A stretch of 64,000 nt of DNA, from contig NZ_CP161920.1 of NCBI RefSeq assembly GCF_040819555.1, forward strand, positions 3,533,001 to 3,597,000, written 5' to 3'. The notes under the pieces were generated by a model, which worked only from the letters and a program-made list of their open reading frames with translations, had not been told where the DNA came from and made no database searches. The first letter of the stretch is position 1; every line of letters begins with the position of its first letter. Origin of the DNA: Nitratireductor sp. GISD-1A_MAKvit. GTDB taxonomy: Bacteria; Pseudomonadota; Alphaproteobacteria; Rhizobiales; Rhizobiaceae. A program made the translations under genes and the position numbers. Shown here in pieces: positions 53,136-63,600 of this stretch.

Positions 53136-54335
53136 CTATTCCTGCTTCGGCAGATTGTTGGAGCGGCGCGCCATCTCCGCCTCATTTGTGGGCTGCTCCG
53201 TAAAGCCTTCGATATCGGAAACCTCTTCCACGTCGCGTTCGATTTCGAGCGGGCTCGCCACATAGGCCGTTGCGAGTTCGGCAACGGATCGAAGCGCGTG
53301 TATGTGAATGCGCTCATAGCCGTGCGAAGCGTCAATGCCGAATGCAATCAGCGCCGTGCGGACATCATGGCCAGCCTCGATGGCCGAAGCAGAATCGGAG
53401 CGATAATAGCGGAAGACGTCTTTCTGATAACGGATATCTTCTTCCCGGCAGAGCTCCACCAGCTTCTTGGTCAGGTGATAGTCGAACGGCCCGGCCTGAT
53501 CGGCCATGGCGATGGTGACACCAAACTCGATGGAATTCTGTCCCGGTGCCGTCGTGCCGTTATCGATGGTCACCATGGAGGCGATTTCGGGCGTTACGAT
53601 CGACGCCGCACCGACGCCCACCTCCTCGGCGATGGTGAACAGCCAATGGGTGTCGACCGGTAGCGTCACGTCATTGCGAAGGAGAGATTCGAGTGCTGCA
53701 AGCGCGATCGCCACACCGGCCTTGTCGTCCAGATGGCGCGAAACGATGAAGCCGTTTTCCAGAAATTCGGGCTGCGGGTCTATGGCAACGAAATCTCCGA
53801 CATCGATGCCTAAATTGTGCGCGTCATTGCGCGTCCAACACATGGCATCAACGCGCAGCTCCACATAATCCCAGCCCACAGGCATGGTGTCGACTTCGTC
53901 ATTATAGGTGTGTCCGGAAGCCTTGAGCGGCAGGATCGTGCCGCGATAAGTCCCCTTCTCCGTGTATATGGTCGCCCGCGCGCCTTCGGCGAACCGTGCA
54001 GACCAGTGCCCGATCGGAACCAGTTCGAAACGTCCGTTGTCCTTGAGGTACTTTACCTGTGCACCAAGCGTATCCAGATGCGTGATGATGGCGCGCGCGC
54101 CCTCTCGACGCCCACCGGGAACGACCGCCCTGATCGCACCACGGCGCGTCAGTTCGGGTTCCAGCCCCAGCCGCTCCAGTTCATTTGTGACGTGTCGAAC
54201 AATCGTGTCCGTGTAGCCCGTGGGACTGTCGATCGACAAAAGTGCCTTCAGCTGTGCCACCAGATACGAAACGTCGATCTTCAATCGCGACATGCCTACC
54301 TCATAATCTGCTTGCTTCCGAGCGACCGTTTTCAT
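53136..54335 (-). CDS. M42-family peptidase of the NAGGN osmoprotectant system
   Basis: This 399-residue metallo-aminopeptidase-like protein has THLDTLGAQ near residue 90 with first metal ligands, then DDKAGVAIALAALESLL, TIAEEVGVGAAS with the catalytic Glu pair, and DSASAIEAGHDVRTALIAFGIDASHGYERIH. Genes of this type sit with NAGGN synthesis genes in many bacteria and may degrade or mature the dipeptide osmolyte; function is unproven. The ATG at 54335 has GGGGGAG before it; ATG 54293 with GAGG is also good. Confidence 0.88.
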   Translation of the reverse strand: MKTVARKQADYEVGMSRLKIDVSYLVAQLKALLSIDSPTGYTDTIVRHVTNELERLGLEPELTRRGAIRAVVPGGRREGARAIITHLDTLGAQVKYLKDNGRFELVPIGHWSARFAEGARATIYTEKGTYRGTILPLKASGHTYNDEVDTMPVGWDYVELRVDAMCWTRNDAHNLGIDVGDFVAIDPQPEFLENGFIVSRHLDDKAGVAIALAALESLLRNDVTLPVDTHWLFTIAEEVGVGAASIVTPEIASMVTIDNGTTAPGQNSIEFGVTIAMADQAGPFDYHLTKKLVELCREEDIRYQKDVFRYYRSDSASAIEAGHDVRTALIAFGIDASHGYERIHIHALRSVAELATAYVASPLEIERDVEEVSDIEGFTEQPTNEAEMARRSNNLPKQE

Positions 54336-54390
54336 GGCTCCCCCGCACGCGCGGCAGGCCGACCATTTCTGCATTGAAACCTGATGCCGA

Positions 54391-56206
54391 CTAGGGCCTC
54401 GGTGCGAGCGCCCTTTCCGCGGATTTTGCCCCAGAACGTGGGAAGAGCAGATCCACAAATCGCTCGGCGGTCGGTTGCGGTTCATGGTTTGCCAGTCCCG
54501 GACGTTCATTCGCCTCGATGAACACGTAGTCGGGAAGGCTTGGCGACTTGACCATAAGGTCGATGCCGACGACCGGAATGTCAATGGCCCGTGCCGCCGC
54601 GCACGCCGCCTTCACCAGATCCGGATGAACCTTTTCCGTGACATCATGGATAGAGCCGCCAGTATGGAGATTGGCGGTCTTGCGCACCACGACTTCGTCG
54701 CCCTCCGGCACCACATCGGAAAGCTCGTACCCCAGCGCTGCAACGCAGCGGCGCGTTTCATCATCAAGAGGTATGCGACTTTCACCACCGGTCGCAGCCG
54801 CGCGTCTGCGAGACTGCTTCTCGATAAGTTCCCGGATCGATTTTTGACCATCACCCACGATACGCGGCGCCCGGCGAATGGCTGCGGCCACAAGGCGGTA
54901 ATCGATGACCACCAGTCGCAGATCCTCTCCCTCGAAGCAGGCTTCCACCAGCACCCGGTCGGAGATCTCTGCGGCAACCTTGATGGCGGTTTTAACTTCG
55001 TCCACCGTTTCGAGACCGACGGCTACGCCCTTGCCCTGTTCTCCACGGGCCGGTTTTACGACAACACGGCCGTGCTTCTCGAGAAAAGTGCGCAGAGCCG
55101 CCTCATCATCCCCCGCCTCCATCTGTTCGGGCACGCGCAGGCCTGCCGTTTCCACCACACGTCGTGTGACCGCCTTGTCGTCGCAGATTGACATGGCAAC
55201 TGCCGAGGTCAGCTCTGAAAGGCTCTCGCGACAATGGATCGAACGTCCGCCGAACGAGAGGCGGAAGAAACCACCCTCCGCATCGGTGACATCGACCGCC
55301 ACACCGCGCCGGTGCGCCTCGTCGACGATCAGCCGGGCATAGGGGTTGAGTTGGCCAAACTCTTCCGGCGGATGGGTGAACAGCTTCTCGTTTATGGGGT
55401 TCTTGCGTTTGACCGCGAACACCGGGACGCGATGGAAGCCAAGCTTTTCATAAAGCGCAATGGCCTGCTCATTGTCATGCATCACCGAGAGATCCATGAA
55501 GCTCGCGCCACGGGCTGCAAAGTGCTCCGAGAGGCGCCGGACAAGCATTTCGCCGACCCCGGCGTGTCGGCATTGCGGATCGACCGCAAGACACCATAGC
55601 GACGAACCGTTCTCCGCATCCTGAAACACGCGACGGTGATCGACCCCAGTCACCGTCCCCAGAATATCGCCGGTCTGATCATCCTCGGCCACGAAATACG
55701 TTACCGCACGGCTGTCCCGATTGGTCCAGAAAAAGTCCGGTCGGACGGTGACCATGCCCCGACTCTGATAGATGGCGTTGACGGCATTGGCATCGGCCCT
55801 CCGAGGTCAACCGTCTGATAAAGAACCCCCGCGGTTGCTGCCTGCTTGGTCGGTAGGTTGCCAAGTCCAGACGATAGGTGTGCGAGGGATCGAGGAAAAG
55901 CTCCTGCGGTGCCATTGAAAGGAGAACGTGCGGGTCGCGAATGTAAAACGCGATGTCGCGGCGCGCCGGGCCTTCTTTCCGCAGGGCTCCGGCGAGATCA
56001 TCGTTGGACTCATAGGTTTGAGCAAAGAGCAAACGCCCCCATCCGAGATCCAGTGAAACCGACTTGTCCTGCTGCTCGGCGGCATGCTCCACCGGGGCAT
56101 TGCTCGGCTTCATGGTTTCGCTGCGTAGCCGTTTCAGCCTATAGCCGAGCGCCTTGTCGCTGCGCCCGCGTGAGGCGCGCAGAGCCACGTCTTCCTTTTT
56201 GGCCAT
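54391..56206 (-). pseudogene. ngg: N-acetylglutaminylglutamine synthetase (GNAT plus ATP-grasp), one-base frameshift
   Basis: This enzyme makes the dipeptide part of the osmolyte NAGGN. An N-terminal region (MAKKEDVALRASRGRSDK), a GNAT acetyltransferase domain (SLWCLAVDPQCRHAGVGEMLVRRL) and a C-terminal ATP-grasp domain (VVVKPARGEQGKGVAVGLE, VGIDLMVKSP, FIEANERPGLANHEP) are present, but in two frames. The break is near residue 136 at FIRRLTSE; removing one C at 55797-55799 gives SEADANAVNAIYQSRGMVTV and a 604-residue protein. The gene lies 3 bp after asnO. If the frameshift is real the strain cannot make NAGGN; an artefact seems more likely. Confidence 0.9.
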
Positions 56207-56209
56207 CGG

Positions 56210-57985
56210 TTACACCCCGTGGGTTTGTAGCCACAGTTCAAGCAACCCCACCTGCCAGAGTTCCGAACCACGAAGCGGCGTGATGTGGTCGGCCGGGGCC
56301 GCATAGAGCCTCTCCAGATAATCCTGACGGAACAGGCTGCGCTCGCGCGCTGCCTGTGATGATAGCGCATCACGCACCATGTCGAGATAGGGCCCATCCA
56401 CATATTTGAGCTGAGGTACGGGGAAATAGCCTTTTTTCCGGTCGATCACCTCATGCGGCACGATCTGCCGCGCGACCTCTTTCAACACTCCCTTGCCACC
56501 CTGTTTAAGCTTTTCTTCCGGGGGAATGCAGGCGGCGAGTTCCACAAGCTCGTGATCGAGGAAGGGGACCCGCGCCTCAAGCCCCCAGGCCATGGTCATG
56601 TTATCGACCCGCTTCACCGGATCGTCCACCAGCATCACCGTTGAATCGAGCCGCAGTGCGGCATCGACCGGCGTGTCGGCACCTGCCCGCGTGAGATGCG
56701 CGGCGACCAACTCGCGGCTGACATCCCTGTCTGCGATCCAGTCCGGTGAGAGTTGCCTGCTCAGTGTCGCATGGGACCGGTCGAAAAAGACGCTGGCATA
56801 ATCCTCCACCACATCGTTGGAGTTCACAAGCGGTGGATACCAGTGATAGCCGCCGAAAATCTCATCGGCTCCCTGCCCCGACTGAACCACTTTGATATGT
56901 TTCGAAACTTCCTTCGACAGAAGATAAAAGCCGACATTGTCGTACGAAACCATGGGTTCGGACATGGCGGCGAACGTGCCGGGTAGCGCGTCCATCAGGT
57001 CGGCAGACGGCACGAAAATCTTGTGATGGTCGGTGCCGAATTCCTTCGCTATCAGGTCTGAGTAGACAAATTCGTCGCCCTTTTCGCCATTGGCTTCCTC
57101 GAAACCGACAGAGAAGGTCATCAGCCCCTTCTGGCCTGCCTCGGCAAGAAGACCGACGATAAGGCTGGAATCCACGCCGCCCGAAAGCAGAACACCGACG
57201 GGAACGTCGGCCACCATGCGGCGCTTCACCGCCAGACGCAGAGCCTCCAGAGTGCGGTCGCGCCACTCGTCCGGCGAGAGAGTGGACATTTCGCGGTTTC
57301 GCGCGAATGGGGGATCCCAGTAAACGGTGTCGCGCTGGGTTCCATCCGTCTCGATCACCCTGAGCGTAGCAGGCGGAAGCTTCTTCACGCCGTTGAGGAT
57401 GGTGCGCGGCGGAGGCACGACCGCATGAAAGCTCATATAGTGGTGCAGCGCATATCGATCGATCGACGTGTCGACCTCGCCTGCCGCCAGTAAGGCCGGC
57501 AGGGTTGATGCAAAACGGATACGCTCGGGCGTTTCTGCAAGATAGAGCGGCTTGATGCCAAAGCGGTCGCGGGCCATCACCACACGCCCCGTTTCGCGCT
57601 CGCGCAACACAAAGGCGAACATGCCGTGAAAGCGGCTCACACAGCCTTCGCCCCAGGCATGCCATGCTTTCAGGATGACTTCGGTATCGCCGGTGGAGAA
57701 AAAGCGATAGCCCCTGTCCTCCAGCTCGGCGCGGAGCACCGGGTAGTTGTAGATGCAGCCATTGAACGCAATGGTGAGACCAAGCTCGGAATCCTCCATC
57801 GGCTGCCGGGCTTTTTCCGACAGGTCGATGATCTTGAGGCGCCGATGACCAAAAGCCGCCGGGCCATGAACAATGGCGCCCGCCCCGTCAGGTCCGCGCG
57901 GGGCCAGACAATCCATCATTTTCGAGAGAGCAACAGGCGAGGCAGGGCGGCCGTCCAGCCGCAATTCTCCGCAGATTCCGCACAT
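56210..57985 (-). CDS. asnO: N-acetylglutaminylglutamine amidotransferase (asparagine synthase-like)
   Basis: This 591-residue amidotransferase converts N-acetylglutaminylglutamine to the NAGGN amide. The N-terminal glutaminase starts MCGICGELRLDGRPA, with Cys2 as the nucleophile after Met removal. The synthetase domain carries the PP-loop GVLLSGGVDSSLIVGLL, and FGGYHWYPP. The ATG at 57985 is required to put Cys at position 2. It is the first gene of the operon asnO-ngg-M42 peptidase, divergent from a MarR gene. Confidence 0.92.
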   Translation of the reverse strand: MCGICGELRLDGRPASPVALSKMMDCLAPRGPDGAGAIVHGPAAFGHRRLKIIDLSEKARQPMEDSELGLTIAFNGCIYNYPVLRAELEDRGYRFFSTGDTEVILKAWHAWGEGCVSRFHGMFAFVLRERETGRVVMARDRFGIKPLYLAETPERIRFASTLPALLAAGEVDTSIDRYALHHYMSFHAVVPPPRTILNGVKKLPPATLRVIETDGTQRDTVYWDPPFARNREMSTLSPDEWRDRTLEALRLAVKRRMVADVPVGVLLSGGVDSSLIVGLLAEAGQKGLMTFSVGFEEANGEKGDEFVYSDLIAKEFGTDHHKIFVPSADLMDALPGTFAAMSEPMVSYDNVGFYLLSKEVSKHIKVVQSGQGADEIFGGYHWYPPLVNSNDVVEDYASVFFDRSHATLSRQLSPDWIADRDVSRELVAAHLTRAGADTPVDAALRLDSTVMLVDDPVKRVDNMTMAWGLEARVPFLDHELVELAACIPPEEKLKQGGKGVLKEVARQIVPHEVIDRKKGYFPVPQLKYVDGPYLDMVRDALSSQAARERSLFRQDYLERLYAAPADHITPLRGSELWQVGLLELWLQTHGV

Positions 57986-58033
57986 GGATAGCGTTCTGAT
58001 CCCTTGTTTGTCGTTGCGTCGGAACGTCAATTA

Positions 58034-58060
58034 GTTATAGTTATGATTATTAGATGTCAA
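58034..58060 (-). promoter_or_regulatory. Candidate NAGGN operon promoter in AT-rich divergent region
   Basis: On the minus strand TTGACA (58060-58055) lies 15 bp before TATAAC (58039-58034). The spacing is short. The stretch 58030-58060 is a run of GTTAT-like repeats, the most AT-rich DNA nearby, and would be where the divergent MarR protein binds. No perfect palindrome is seen. Confidence 0.4.
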
Positions 58061-58075
58061 ATGAATGGCGTCCGC

Positions 58076-58558
58076 ATGAATTCTGACATGACAACTGACA
58101 AGGCCCTCGACTGGTTCCAAAATGAGGAGTTACGCGCGGTGGAGAAATCCATCCGCCGCATCGTGCGGGCCAATGACGTTCAATCCAGGGCGCTCGCCAA
58201 GCAGATCGGCCTGACCTCACCTCAACTCATTGTTCTGAAAGCAATCGCCGCGCTGGGCGAAGTCACGACCACCGCCCTTTCCGCGCATGTGGACCTGAGC
58301 GCGGCGACCGTAGTTACCATTCTAGACAATCTGGAAAACCGGGCACTCATACGGCGCTACCGTTCACGCAATGACCGACGGGTGGTGCATGCGCTGCTGA
58401 CCCCTGAAGGCGAGGCTCTGATTTCGGACGCACCAGGACCCATGGGGGCGATATTTGCCCAACGCTTCTCCAGGCTCGACCAAAGCCATCGCGAAGAGCT
58501 TATTTCAGCCATCTCAACCATTGCCGACATGATGGCTTCGTCTGACAATGATGCATGA
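58076..58558 (+). CDS. MarR-family transcriptional regulator
   Basis: This 160-residue regulator has the winged helix ALGEVTTTALSAHVDLSAATVVTILDNLENRALI followed by the wing RYRSRNDRRVVHALLTPEGEAL. It is divergent from asnO with only 90 bp between the starts, so it probably regulates the NAGGN operon, perhaps in response to osmotic strength. The ATG at 58076 is used; in-frame ATGs at 58061 and 58043 are alternatives. Confidence 0.9.
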   Translation: MNSDMTTDKALDWFQNEELRAVEKSIRRIVRANDVQSRALAKQIGLTSPQLIVLKAIAALGEVTTTALSAHVDLSAATVVTILDNLENRALIRRYRSRNDRRVVHALLTPEGEALISDAPGPMGAIFAQRFSRLDQSHREELISAISTIADMMASSDNDA

Positions 58559-58669
58559 ATTGATCGAGCGCAAAGCGCATTGACCCAGACGTGTCAATTT
58601 GCCCGTAAGCTGCGATGGACGCAGAAGAAAGCGGACATTATGATCGCGCCCGCACAGCAGGAAGGTTCC

Positions 58670-59947
58670 ATGAATTATCAGCGTTTTTTCTCCGAAGCGA
58701 TCGATCAACTTCACGCAGAACGTCGCTATCGCGTCTTTGCCGATCTGGAGCGGATTGTCGGTGCTTTTCCGCGTGCGCTATGGCGTGCGGGAGAGGAAAC
58801 GCGCGAGATCACCGTTTGGTGCTCGAATGACTATTTAGGCATGGGCCAGCACGAGAGCGTGATTTCCGCCATGCAGGCGACTGCCGGATCGATGGGCGCA
58901 GGTGCAGGCGGCACCCGCAACATCTCGGGCACGAACCACCCGCTGGTGGAACTGGAAGCCGAGTTAGCCGATCTTCATGGCAAGGAAGCGGGTCTCGTCT
59001 TCACATCGGGCTTCATCTCCAATGAAGCTTCGATCTCCACCATTGCCCGCCTCTTACCCAACTGCTTAGTGCTTTCCGACGAGCTCAATCACGCCTCAAT
59101 GATCGAAGGTGTGCGACGCTCGGGAGCGGAGAAGAAGATATTCCGCCACAATGACGTTGCCCACCTGGAAGACTTGCTTAAAGCTGCCGACCCCTCCCGC
59201 GCCAAACTGATCGTTTTCGAATCCGTTTATTCGATGGATGGCGACATTGCGCCCATTGAGGCGATTGCCGATCTGGCCGACAAATACAATGCCATGACCT
59301 ATATCGACGAGGTGCACGCCGTGGGCATGTATGGCCCCCGCGGCGGTGGCATCACAGAACGCGACGGCCTCGCCCACCGCATGGACATTATCGAAGGAAC
59401 GCTGGCCAAGGGCTTTGGCGTCATCGGTGGGTATATTACCGGATCCAGCGCAGTGATCGACGCAGTGCGCTCCTATGCTGCGGGCTTCATTTTCACGACC
59501 GCGCTGCCACCTGCGATCGCCGCAGCCGCCACGGCCTCCATACGCCATCTGAAAACCTCGTCTGTCGAGCGCTCGGCACAGCAACGCCAGGCCCAGCAGA
59601 CCAAAGACATGCTATCGAAGGCAGGGCTGCCGGTCATGCCTTCGCAGACCCATATCGTGCCTATCCTCGTTGGCGACCCGGAGCTGTGCAAACAGGCCTC
59701 GGACCGCCTTCTCGAGAAGCATGGGATCTACATCCAGCCGATCAATTACCCCACTGTCCCGCGCGGTACGGAACGCCTGCGCATAACGCCCACGCCCTAT
59801 CATGACGATGCGCTGATCGAGACGCTGCGCGACGCACTTCTGGAAACCTGGGAAGCGCTTGGCATTCCATTCAACGAGGCCGACCGGCCACAGACGGCCA
59901 ACTCCGACCGCGTGGTCTCTCTCCTCGTGCCGAAATCCGGCGGCTGA
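58670..59947 (+). CDS. hemA: 5-aminolevulinate synthase
   Basis: This PLP enzyme condenses succinyl-CoA and glycine to 5-aminolevulinate, the first step of haem synthesis in alphaproteobacteria. The 425 residues start [26 protein letters not shown] and include [50 protein letters not shown] and the PLP lysine in [14 protein letters not shown]. It starts 111 bp after the MarR gene with AGGAAGGTTCC before the ATG. The C-terminus is a little longer than the usual ~405. Confidence 0.95.
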   Translation: MNYQRFFSEAIDQLHAERRYRVFADLERIVGAFPRALWRAGEETREITVWCSNDYLGMGQHESVISAMQATAGSMGAGAGGTRNISGTNHPLVELEAELADLHGKEAGLVFTSGFISNEASISTIARLLPNCLVLSDELNHASMIEGVRRSGAEKKIFRHNDVAHLEDLLKAADPSRAKLIVFESVYSMDGDIAPIEAIADLADKYNAMTYIDEVHAVGMYGPRGGGITERDGLAHRMDIIEGTLAKGFGVIGGYITGSSAVIDAVRSYAAGFIFTTALPPAIAAAATASIRHLKTSSVERSAQQRQAQQTKDMLSKAGLPVMPSQTHIVPILVGDPELCKQASDRLLEKHGIYIQPINYPTVPRGTERLRITPTPYHDDALIETLRDALLETWEALGIPFNEADRPQTANSDRVVSLLVPKSGG

Positions 59948-59971
59948 GTAAAGCGACGCATCAAGCGACAT

Positions 59972-59995
59972 GCCCGCCGGATTCCGCCGACGGGC
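59972..59995. terminator. Hairpin between hemA and mscL
   Basis: GCCCGCCGG (59972-59980) and CCGACGGGC (59987-59995) pair over 9 bp with one mismatch around a 6-nt loop, between convergent genes. No T-run follows on either strand, so intrinsic termination is doubtful. Confidence 0.35.
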
Positions 59996-60016
59996 TCCCA
60001 TAACCGTACAGGAGCG

Positions 60017-60439
60017 CTACTGCTTCTTGGAAAGCAGGTCGCGGATTTCCGTGAGAAGCTGCACATCGGCTGGCGGGGCCTCGGGCTCAACCGGCTTGTT
60101 TTCGGCCTCTTTCCGGCGCAATGAATTGACGCCCTTGACCATCAGAAAGATGATCCATGCGAGGATCAGGAAATTGACTGCCACGGTCAGGAAGTTTCCG
60201 TAGGCAAACACTGCTCCCTGATCACGCGCCGCTTCCAGCGATGTCGCGGTGACCGTGGATGACAGCGGTATGAAATAATCTGAAAAATCGAACCCACCGA
60301 AAATGGCGCCGACAACGGGCATGATGATGTCGTCGGTGAGCGACTTCACGATGAGGCCGAATGCGCCACCGATAATCACGCCCACTGCGAGGTCCATCAC
60401 ATTGCCCCGTGCAATGAACTCCCTGAATTCCTTCATCAT
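60017..60439 (-). CDS. mscL: Large-conductance mechanosensitive channel MscL
   Basis: This 140-residue protein forms the inner-membrane pentameric emergency valve. The N-terminus [27 protein letters not shown] is the conserved S1/TM1 segment, TM2 is [25 protein letters not shown], and the C-terminal helix [16 protein letters not shown] is the conserved bundle. Starting at the second Met would match most homologues. It neighbours the NAGGN osmolyte genes, although separated by hemA. Confidence 0.95.
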   Translation of the reverse strand: MMKEFREFIARGNVMDLAVGVIIGGAFGLIVKSLTDDIIMPVVGAIFGGFDFSDYFIPLSSTVTATSLEAARDQGAVFAYGNFLTVAVNFLILAWIIFLMVKGVNSLRRKEAENKPVEPEAPPADVQLLTEIRDLLSKKQ

Positions 60440-60640
60440 AAGGGTCTCTCCCCAATCTAGCTTTCATCAGGCGACTCAGCGGCCACCAACGCTGACACAC
60501 TAGCAAGGTGACAAGCCGAACGTGTATTAAAATGCCATTTTCCTCAACCAACGCCGGGACTTTGGCCAAAAGAAGCATTGGACACCGCATCTGGGGTGTG
60601 TTTGCCTTTTTGCGGTATTCGGAAAGGAGAATCGCGCGCC

Positions 60641-63600
60641 GTGCAGGGCTGGGTGATCGCAATCATAGCCGTCGCCTATGTGACGCTGCTTTTCTTCATT
60701 GCCAGTGTGGGCGACAGCCGCGCTTCCCGGCAGGGCGGCCTGGGGTCCCGCCCCTTTATCTACGCCCTGAGCCTGGCCATCTATTGCACGTCATGGACCT
60801 TTTTCGGCTCTGTCGGGCTCGCGTCCGAGCGGGGCCTGGAGTTTCTCGCCATCTATATAGGCCCGGTGCTGGTGTTTCTTTTCGGCTTCCGTGTTCTCAA
60901 GCGGATCATCAGGCTGGCAAAGTCCGAAAAGATCACGTCGATCGCCGACTTCCTGGCAGCGCGGTACGGCAAGAGCTTCGCGGTGGCCTCCGTTGCCACC
61001 CTGATCGCCACATGTGGCACGATTCCCTACATCGCCCTGCAGCTGAAGGCGATTTCAGACTCCGTCAGCCTCATGGTCACGCATTATGACGGAGCGCCGC
61101 CGGCAATTGACTTCTTCGTCGGGGACATGGCCCTGATCGTCACCTTTCTCCTGGCCATTTTCGCGGTTCTGTTCGGCACGCGCCATGCCGATGCCACGGA
61201 GCATCAGGAGGGGCTGGTTCTGGCCGTGGCGGTGGAAACCGTTGTGAAACTCGCGGCGTTCCTGGCCGTCGGGGTGGCCGTCACCTATTTCATTTTCTCA
61301 GGCCCGCTGGATCTCGCTCGCACGGTCGGCACCCTTTCGGAAGTGCAGAAAGCCTACACATACCCCACGTCACTCGCGACCTGGATCGTGATGACGACGC
61401 TCAGCGCGTTCGCCATCATCATGCTTCCCAGGCAGTTTTACGTCACGATTGTCGAAAACAGGAGCACGACCGAGCTGGAAACGGCGAGCTGGCTGTTTCC
61501 GCTCTACCTGGTGTTGATCAATCTCTTCGTCATACCCATCGCCTTTGCCGGCCTGACGCTCGTTGGAGACAAGGCCAGCTCGGATCTCTACGTCCTCGCC
61601 CTTCCACTTCTTCAAGGGCATGACCTGATTGCACTCATCGCGTTTATCGGTGGCCTCTCGGCGGCGACGGCGATGGTGATCGTTGCGAGTGTTGCGCTTT
61701 CGATCATGATTTCCAACGACCTGGTCATCCCACTCTTCCTGCGTCGTCTTCTGCGTCCCGACCATCGTGAGAAAGATGACTGGTCCACCATCATCCTGAA
61801 CATTCGCCGTGCCGCGATCTTCATCATTCTGTTTACAGCGTTTCTCTACTACCGGGAGACCACCCACAACACGCGCCTTGCCGCCATCGGCCTCATCTCC
61901 TTTGCCGCTATCGCACAATTCGCTCCGGCCTTCTTCGGAGGGCTGATCTGGCGGGGAGCCAATGCTCGTGGCGCGCTTCTGGGAATGGGGGCCGGCTTCG
62001 CATTGTGGGGGTACACCCTGCTTTTCCCCTCTCTCGCACCGATGGGAACGAGCATCATCACGGATGGCCTTTTCGGGCTGCCGGCGTTGAAGCCGCAGGC
62101 TCTGTTCGGCACGGTGGCAGACCCACTCAACCATGGCGTTCTATGGAGCCTGTCCGTCAACACGCTGTTCTTCATTCTCGGTTCGCTCTCACGGGCGGCA
62201 CAGCCCCTGGAGCGGATTCAGGCAGCCATCTTCGTGCCGCGCGACACGGGGCCGATCCCGACATTGCGCCGGTTCCGCACCACCGTTACCGTGAACGATC
62301 TGAAGGATACGATTTCGCGCTATCTCGGCGCTGAGCGCACCGAACGCTCCTTCGCCACATTCGAGGCAACGCATGGCGTGCGCCTCAACGGCAACGACGC
62401 AACGGGCATTGCACTGGTGCGTTTTTCCGAACAGCTTCTGGCAAGCGCCGTCGGCTCTTCCTCATCACGCCTCATCCTTTCCCTGCTGTTCCAGCGCAAC
62501 GACCGATCGCCCCGCGACGCCCTTCGGCTCCTCGATGATGCCTCGATGGCACTGCAGCACAACCGCGATCTGTTGCAGACCGCTCTCGATCAGATGGAAG
62601 AGGGCGTTACCGTTTTCGACCGGGATTTCCAGCTGATCTGCTGGAACCGTCAATACCGGACGCTGTTCAACCTGCCGGATGAAATGGGTCAGGTCGGTGT
62701 TTCACTGGACCGCTTCGTCAATCTGCTCGTGGTGCGCGGTGAAATGCCCGTCGACAATTATACGGTCACTCTCAACCGTTTTACCGATTTTGGTGTCCCG
62801 TGGGAGATCACACTTCGCAAAAGTGGCCGCATCATCGAATTGAGAACAAACCCCATGCCCGATGGTGGTATTGTCGCGACATACACCGACATCACGCCCC
62901 GCGTTGAAGCCGATATCGCGCTGAAGCGGATCAATGAGACCCTGGAACAGCGCGTGGCAGACCGCACGGCCGAACTCATGCGCGTCAACGAGGAGCTGGC
63001 GCAGGCGCAGGTGATCGCCGAAGAAGCCAACCTCGGCAAGACCCGATTTCTCGCTGCCGCCGGCCACGACATTCTGCAGCCGCTCAATGCGGCGCGCCTC
63101 TACTGCTCTTCCCTGTTGGAGCGCGTGGAAGGCAGCGACGTTCGGGAGCATGTAGGCAATATCGAATCCTCGCTCGATTCCGTTGAAACGATCCTCGGCG
63201 CAGTTCTCGATATTTCGAGACTGGACACCGGAGCGCTAAAACCCTCTCCCTCTGTGTTTCAGCTTGATGGTCTGTTGCGGCAGATCCACACCGACTTTGC
63301 GCCTTTCGCGGAGGAACGGGGTGTCAGACTGACCATTGTGCCATCGAGCCTGACGGTAAACACCGATCGAAATCTCTTGCGGCGGCTGTTACAGAACCTT
63401 GTTTCCAATGCGATCAAATACACGCCCAGCGGACGGGTACTCGTCGGCATCCGGCGGCGTGGTGATCTTCTGGAACTGCAGGTTATCGACACCGGGATCG
63501 GCATAGCACCCGACAAGCTGAATACGGTTTTCCGTGAGTTCACACGACTGGAGGAAGGCGTTCGGCAGGCTGAGGGGCTGGGGCTTGGCCTCTCCATCGT

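Noticed and set aside
60508..61089. Arg/His-rich 193-residue ORF
   Set aside because: It is a shadow frame of the SSS-type kinase gene that starts at GTG 60641 and stays open to the window end.
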